From contig JAIXVO010000155.1 in NCBI GenBank assembly GCA_027482985.1, forward strand, positions 1 to 25,725: a stretch of DNA of 25,725 nt, in the 5' to 3' direction. Under the pieces are notes generated by a model. The model was not told the DNA's origin, made no database searches, and saw only the letters and a list, made by a program, of their open reading frames with translations. Shown here piece by piece: positions 23,673 through 25,725 of the stretch. The translations under genes and the position numbers were made by a program. Positions within the stretch are counted from its first letter, which is position 1. Each line of letters opens with the position of its first letter. The stretch comes from Cyanobacteriota bacterium (lineage in GTDB: Bacteria > Cyanobacteriota > Cyanobacteriia > Leptolyngbyales > Leptolyngbyaceae).

Positions 23673-24959
23673 ATGAGCGATTTGGAGCGATGCTATCGAC
23701 TGCTAGGACTTAAGCCTGGTGCCTCTTTAGAAGAGATTAACCAGGCGTATAAAGACTTGGTTTTAGTCTGGCATCCTGACCGCGTTGCCCATGAAGAACC
23801 CGCCCGCGTGGCCGAAGCTCAAGAAAAAATGAAAGAGCTGAACCATGCGCGCGATCAACTCCGGGCGTATCGCTCCAAAGTCCAAGCTCGCACTGCGCAA
23901 ACCACGAGTCAATCGCGCCGGCATTATTACCAGCCCTACCCGCGCCCCCATCAGCATTACCAACAGCAGGGCAAGACCAGCACTTCGGGACAACAGTCGT
24001 CACCACCAGAGCGATCGCCATCCCAGCAATCGCCATCAGGACGATCAGACCCTTACCGGACGACGGGCTACTCCAACCAAACTGGACAGTCTCAAACTGG
24101 ACAGTCGCATACCGGACAATCCCAGACTGGACAGTCCCATGGCTATTCCTATGATCCTTACAACCGACCGAGTGAGCGATCGCCCAACGGACAGTCTCAG
24201 AATGGGCAATCCCAAACGGGACAATCAAATGGCTACGGGTATGGCAGACCGACTGAGCGATCGCCCAATGGACAGTCTCAGAATGGGCAATCCCAAACGG
24301 GGCAATCTCAGACCGGACAGTCGAATGGCTATGGCTATGGCAGACCGACTGAGCGATCGCAACCGCCCTATCAGCCGCCTGCCACCCCACCGCCACAGAC
24401 CGATTACCGAGCTTATCAACCCAAACCCAATTCGACGAACACCAATTCCCGTTCTGACATGGAGCGGAATGCACCCCCTGCCCAGTCTGCCCCTGCCGCC
24501 AATCCCTATGCCGCTTACCAGGCGTATTATCGAGCAGCGGCCACTCCTACCGATTCGCCCAGTTACCAGAGTCCGCCGCCGCCCAAGTCCCCTTACCCCG
24601 ACATGAGTGGGGTCGATTTGCAGGGTGCCAATTTAAGCGAAAAAGATTTATCCAATCGCAACCTCAGCAACGCCAACCTGAGCCATGCTGACCTCAGTGA
24701 TACGTTTTTGCACAAGGTCAATTTCAATGGTGCCAATCTGGAACGAGCCAATTTGTTTCGCGCCAATTTATTGCAAGCCAATCTCCGGCAGGCCAACTTG
24801 CGGGGTGCCAACCTGATTGGTGCCGATTTTAGTGGAGCAGATTTGACCGGAGCCGATCTTACTGATGCCAAAATTGGCACCAGCGATCGCATCATGGTGA
24901 AAATGACGGGTGCCATTCTCAAAGGCATGACCTTACCCGATGGCCGCATTCATGAGTAA
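23673..24959 (+). CDS. J-domain / Gln-Ser-rich / pentapeptide-repeat protein
   Basis: A 428-residue protein. Residues 1-65 form a J domain with HPD at 34-36 (KDLVLVWHPDRVAHEEPAR), the motif that stimulates DnaK ATPase. Residues ~75-305 are low complexity: Gln/Ser/Pro-rich, with tandem GQSQT and GQSQN pentads and two NGYGYGRPTERS units. Residues ~310-410 form a pentapeptide-repeat solenoid (ANLRQANLRGANLIGADFSG). No signal peptide is present, so a cytoplasmic DnaK co-chaperone with a disordered linker is the best guess. ATG 23673 was chosen; GTG 23664 is in frame and nearer to GAGG at 23647, so the start is not certain. A 7-codon open frame from 23653 ends in TGA overlapping this ATG. Confidence 0.85.
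   Translation: MSDLERCYRLLGLKPGASLEEINQAYKDLVLVWHPDRVAHEEPARVAEAQEKMKELNHARDQLRAYRSKVQARTAQTTSQSRRHYYQPYPRPHQHYQQQGKTSTSGQQSSPPERSPSQQSPSGRSDPYRTTGYSNQTGQSQTGQSHTGQSQTGQSHGYSYDPYNRPSERSPNGQSQNGQSQTGQSNGYGYGRPTERSPNGQSQNGQSQTGQSQTGQSNGYGYGRPTERSQPPYQPPATPPPQTDYRAYQPKPNSTNTNSRSDMERNAPPAQSAPAANPYAAYQAYYRAAATPTDSPSYQSPPPPKSPYPDMSGVDLQGANLSEKDLSNRNLSNANLSHADLSDTFLHKVNFNGANLERANLFRANLLQANLRQANLRGANLIGADFSGADLTGADLTDAKIGTSDRIMVKMTGAILKGMTLPDGRIHE
24174..24350 (+). repeat. Tandem in-frame duplication in the J-domain gene (81- and 96-bp units)
   Basis: Two adjacent units both begin GAGCGATCGCCCAA (24174 and 24255), and a third begins at 24351 with GAGCGATCGC then diverges. Unit 1 is 81 bp and unit 2 is 96 bp. 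The difference of 15 bp is exactly one extra GQSQT codon set. The units carry the HIP1 octamer at their boundary. Confidence 0.85.
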
Positions 24960-24967
24960 TTCGCTTG

Positions 24968-24986
24968 TTTGCATAAGCTATGCAAA
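24968..24986. promoter_or_regulatory. Perfect short inverted repeat after the J-domain gene
   Basis: TTTGCATA (24968-24975), loop AGC, TATGCAAA (24979-24986). It starts 9 bp after the J-domain stop. There is no T-run after it, so it is an imperfect terminator candidate or a protein-binding site. The rest of the 268-bp spacer to 25227 shows no gene. Confidence 0.45.
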
Positions 24987-25227
24987 TGGCAGCACCATTC
25001 AATCCAGGCCGACTGGCGGCGAACGTTGCCCAGCACCCTGCTTGCCTGACAAAGCTTTTGCACGACCCATTCTTTCGTCGGTCTTGGCGTTGAGTTTCAC
25101 GATGGTCAACCCAACCTGTGGTGGAACTGTGTCAGTCAAGCAGGGGTTTGGGTCAATTGTCGGATGTAACCGATCGCAGAAGGCAAGACGGCAAGATTGG
25201 CGATCGCGGTCTCACCGCCAGGGTAAT

Positions 25228-25704
25228 TTACTCAACAGCAGCAGCCCCCACTGCTTGATTGCGTTTCATGTAATCATTCAAGACTTTCAACTGAGCTGGA
25301 TTCAGCTTGGCCTTGATATTGTCCGCTGAGGCTTTCACGATCGCCAGGATTTGAGTTTTTTGGGCAGGCTTCAGACTCAAAGTTTTCAACGCTTCCCCTA
25401 AAGGCTTACCCGCTTTCCGAGCTTGTTCAAACTTGGCTTTTTGATCCGCATCCAGAATTTGATTAATTTGTTTCGTGCGATTGGATCGAATTACGCGAAT
25501 GTCATTCTTTTGTTGATCCGTTAATTTTAATGCCTCCATTAAGGCCGCACTGGAAGTGGGAGCTTTGGGTGTTGAGGTGGTGCTGGCAGGAGTGGGATCA
25601 GCGGGTTTAGCAGCGATCGCGCTGGTGGTCATCAAACTGCCAGTCAGGGTGAGGGCAATTGATACCAGCAGACCAGCAGGCAGTTTGAGCGATTTTCTAA
25701 GCAT
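25228..25704 (-). CDS. Exported Spy/CpxP-like helical protein
   Basis: A 158-residue protein. Residues 1-32 form a signal peptide (LPAGLLVSIALTLTGSLMTT then SAIAA). An Ala/Pro/Thr-rich spacer follows, then an all-helical domain with LTxxQ-type motifs: LKLTDQQKNDIRVIRSNRTK, DADQKAKFEQARKAGKPLGE, LKPAQKTQILAIV and LNPAQLKVLNDYM. Periplasmic Spy/CpxP family proteins share such LTxxQ helices and act as chaperones or envelope-stress sensors; the match is by motif only. ATG 25704 was chosen because AAGGAG lies 8 nt before it; the GTG at 25722 overlaps that site. Its promoter lies beyond the window edge. Confidence 0.82.
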   Translation of the reverse strand: MLRKSLKLPAGLLVSIALTLTGSLMTTSAIAAKPADPTPASTTSTPKAPTSSAALMEALKLTDQQKNDIRVIRSNRTKQINQILDADQKAKFEQARKAGKPLGEALKTLSLKPAQKTQILAIVKASADNIKAKLNPAQLKVLNDYMKRNQAVGAAAVE

Positions 25705-25725
25705 GGTTTCTGCTCCTTCCACATG

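Noticed and set aside
23653..23676. Leader peptide ORF of 7 codons overlapping the J-domain start (ATGA)
   Set aside because: GAGG is only 2 nt from its ATG, too close for normal initiation, and the peptide has no recognisable attenuator feature.
24060..24350. CRISPR-like or DGR-like repeat array
   Set aside because: The units are in-frame coding duplications without spacers of constant length, and no cas or reverse transcriptase gene is near.

Overview
The window looks like a piece of a cyanobacterial chromosome, probably from a filamentous or otherwise large-genome lineage. The octamer GCGATCGC (HIP1) and its variants recur throughout, inside and between genes. Several families here are typical of cyanobacteria: a receiver-DUF3685 (Ycf55-like) protein, a secreted protein with an ARC6-type IMS domain, the rpsP-khpA-phoH cluster, an Npun_R2479-type HD protein, TPR-CHAT and haemagglutinin-domain proteins, Uma2, and a J-domain/pentapeptide protein. 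Intergenic heptanucleotide tandem repeats and short palindromic repeats point the same way. No rRNA, tRNA, CRISPR array, integrase or transposase gene was recognised.

Layout, left half. Positions 1-4255 are minus strand: a histidine kinase with four CBS domains and a PAS domain (cut by the window edge), a YdcF-like membrane protein, and a two-gene unit of exported proteins (Adhesin_E-like; TPR/Pro-rich/IMS). A heptamer repeat and a palindromic repeat lie upstream of that unit. At 4459-6327 (minus) is a degenerate receiver plus DUF3685 protein, divergent from a GT39-type membrane glycosyltransferase (6404-8149, plus). Then comes a compact plus-strand unit for S16, KhpA and PhoH (8233-9830), a housekeeping translation/RNA cluster.

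Middle. A minus-strand block (9837-15789) holds, in transcription order, a secreted two-partner-secretion-type haemagglutinin-domain protein, a Uma2 nuclease-fold protein, and an exported TPR-CHAT protease with its His/Cys pair intact. The last two are 7 bp apart and surely co-transcribed. A 480-bp gap upstream contains an open frame that could be a small gene or a gene remnant. Next are a conserved-looking hypothetical (16271-16879), a repeat-rich spacer with two heptamer arrays and a hairpin, and a DUF1643 gene whose ATG abuts the second array.

Right half. An OppC/DppC-type ABC permease (17742-18881, minus) is interrupted by an in-frame TAA at the edge of a 17-bp homopolymer that nevertheless preserves the reading frame: either a recent pseudogene or a sequence artefact. 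Divergent from it is a 550-residue coiled-coil membrane protein of unknown function. A perfect palindromic hairpin separates this from a convergent HD-domain protein, followed by a hotdog thioesterase, a divergent tandem universal stress protein, a J-domain/Gln-Ser-rich/pentapeptide protein with internal DNA duplications, and a Spy/CpxP-like exported protein at the right edge.

The most unusual items are the frame-preserving homopolymer stop in the permease, the exported CHAT protease next to a TPS exoprotein, the receiver domain lacking its phosphoacceptor, the repeat families (three heptamer arrays and two copies of one palindromic element), and the small open frame ahead of the haemagglutinin gene.
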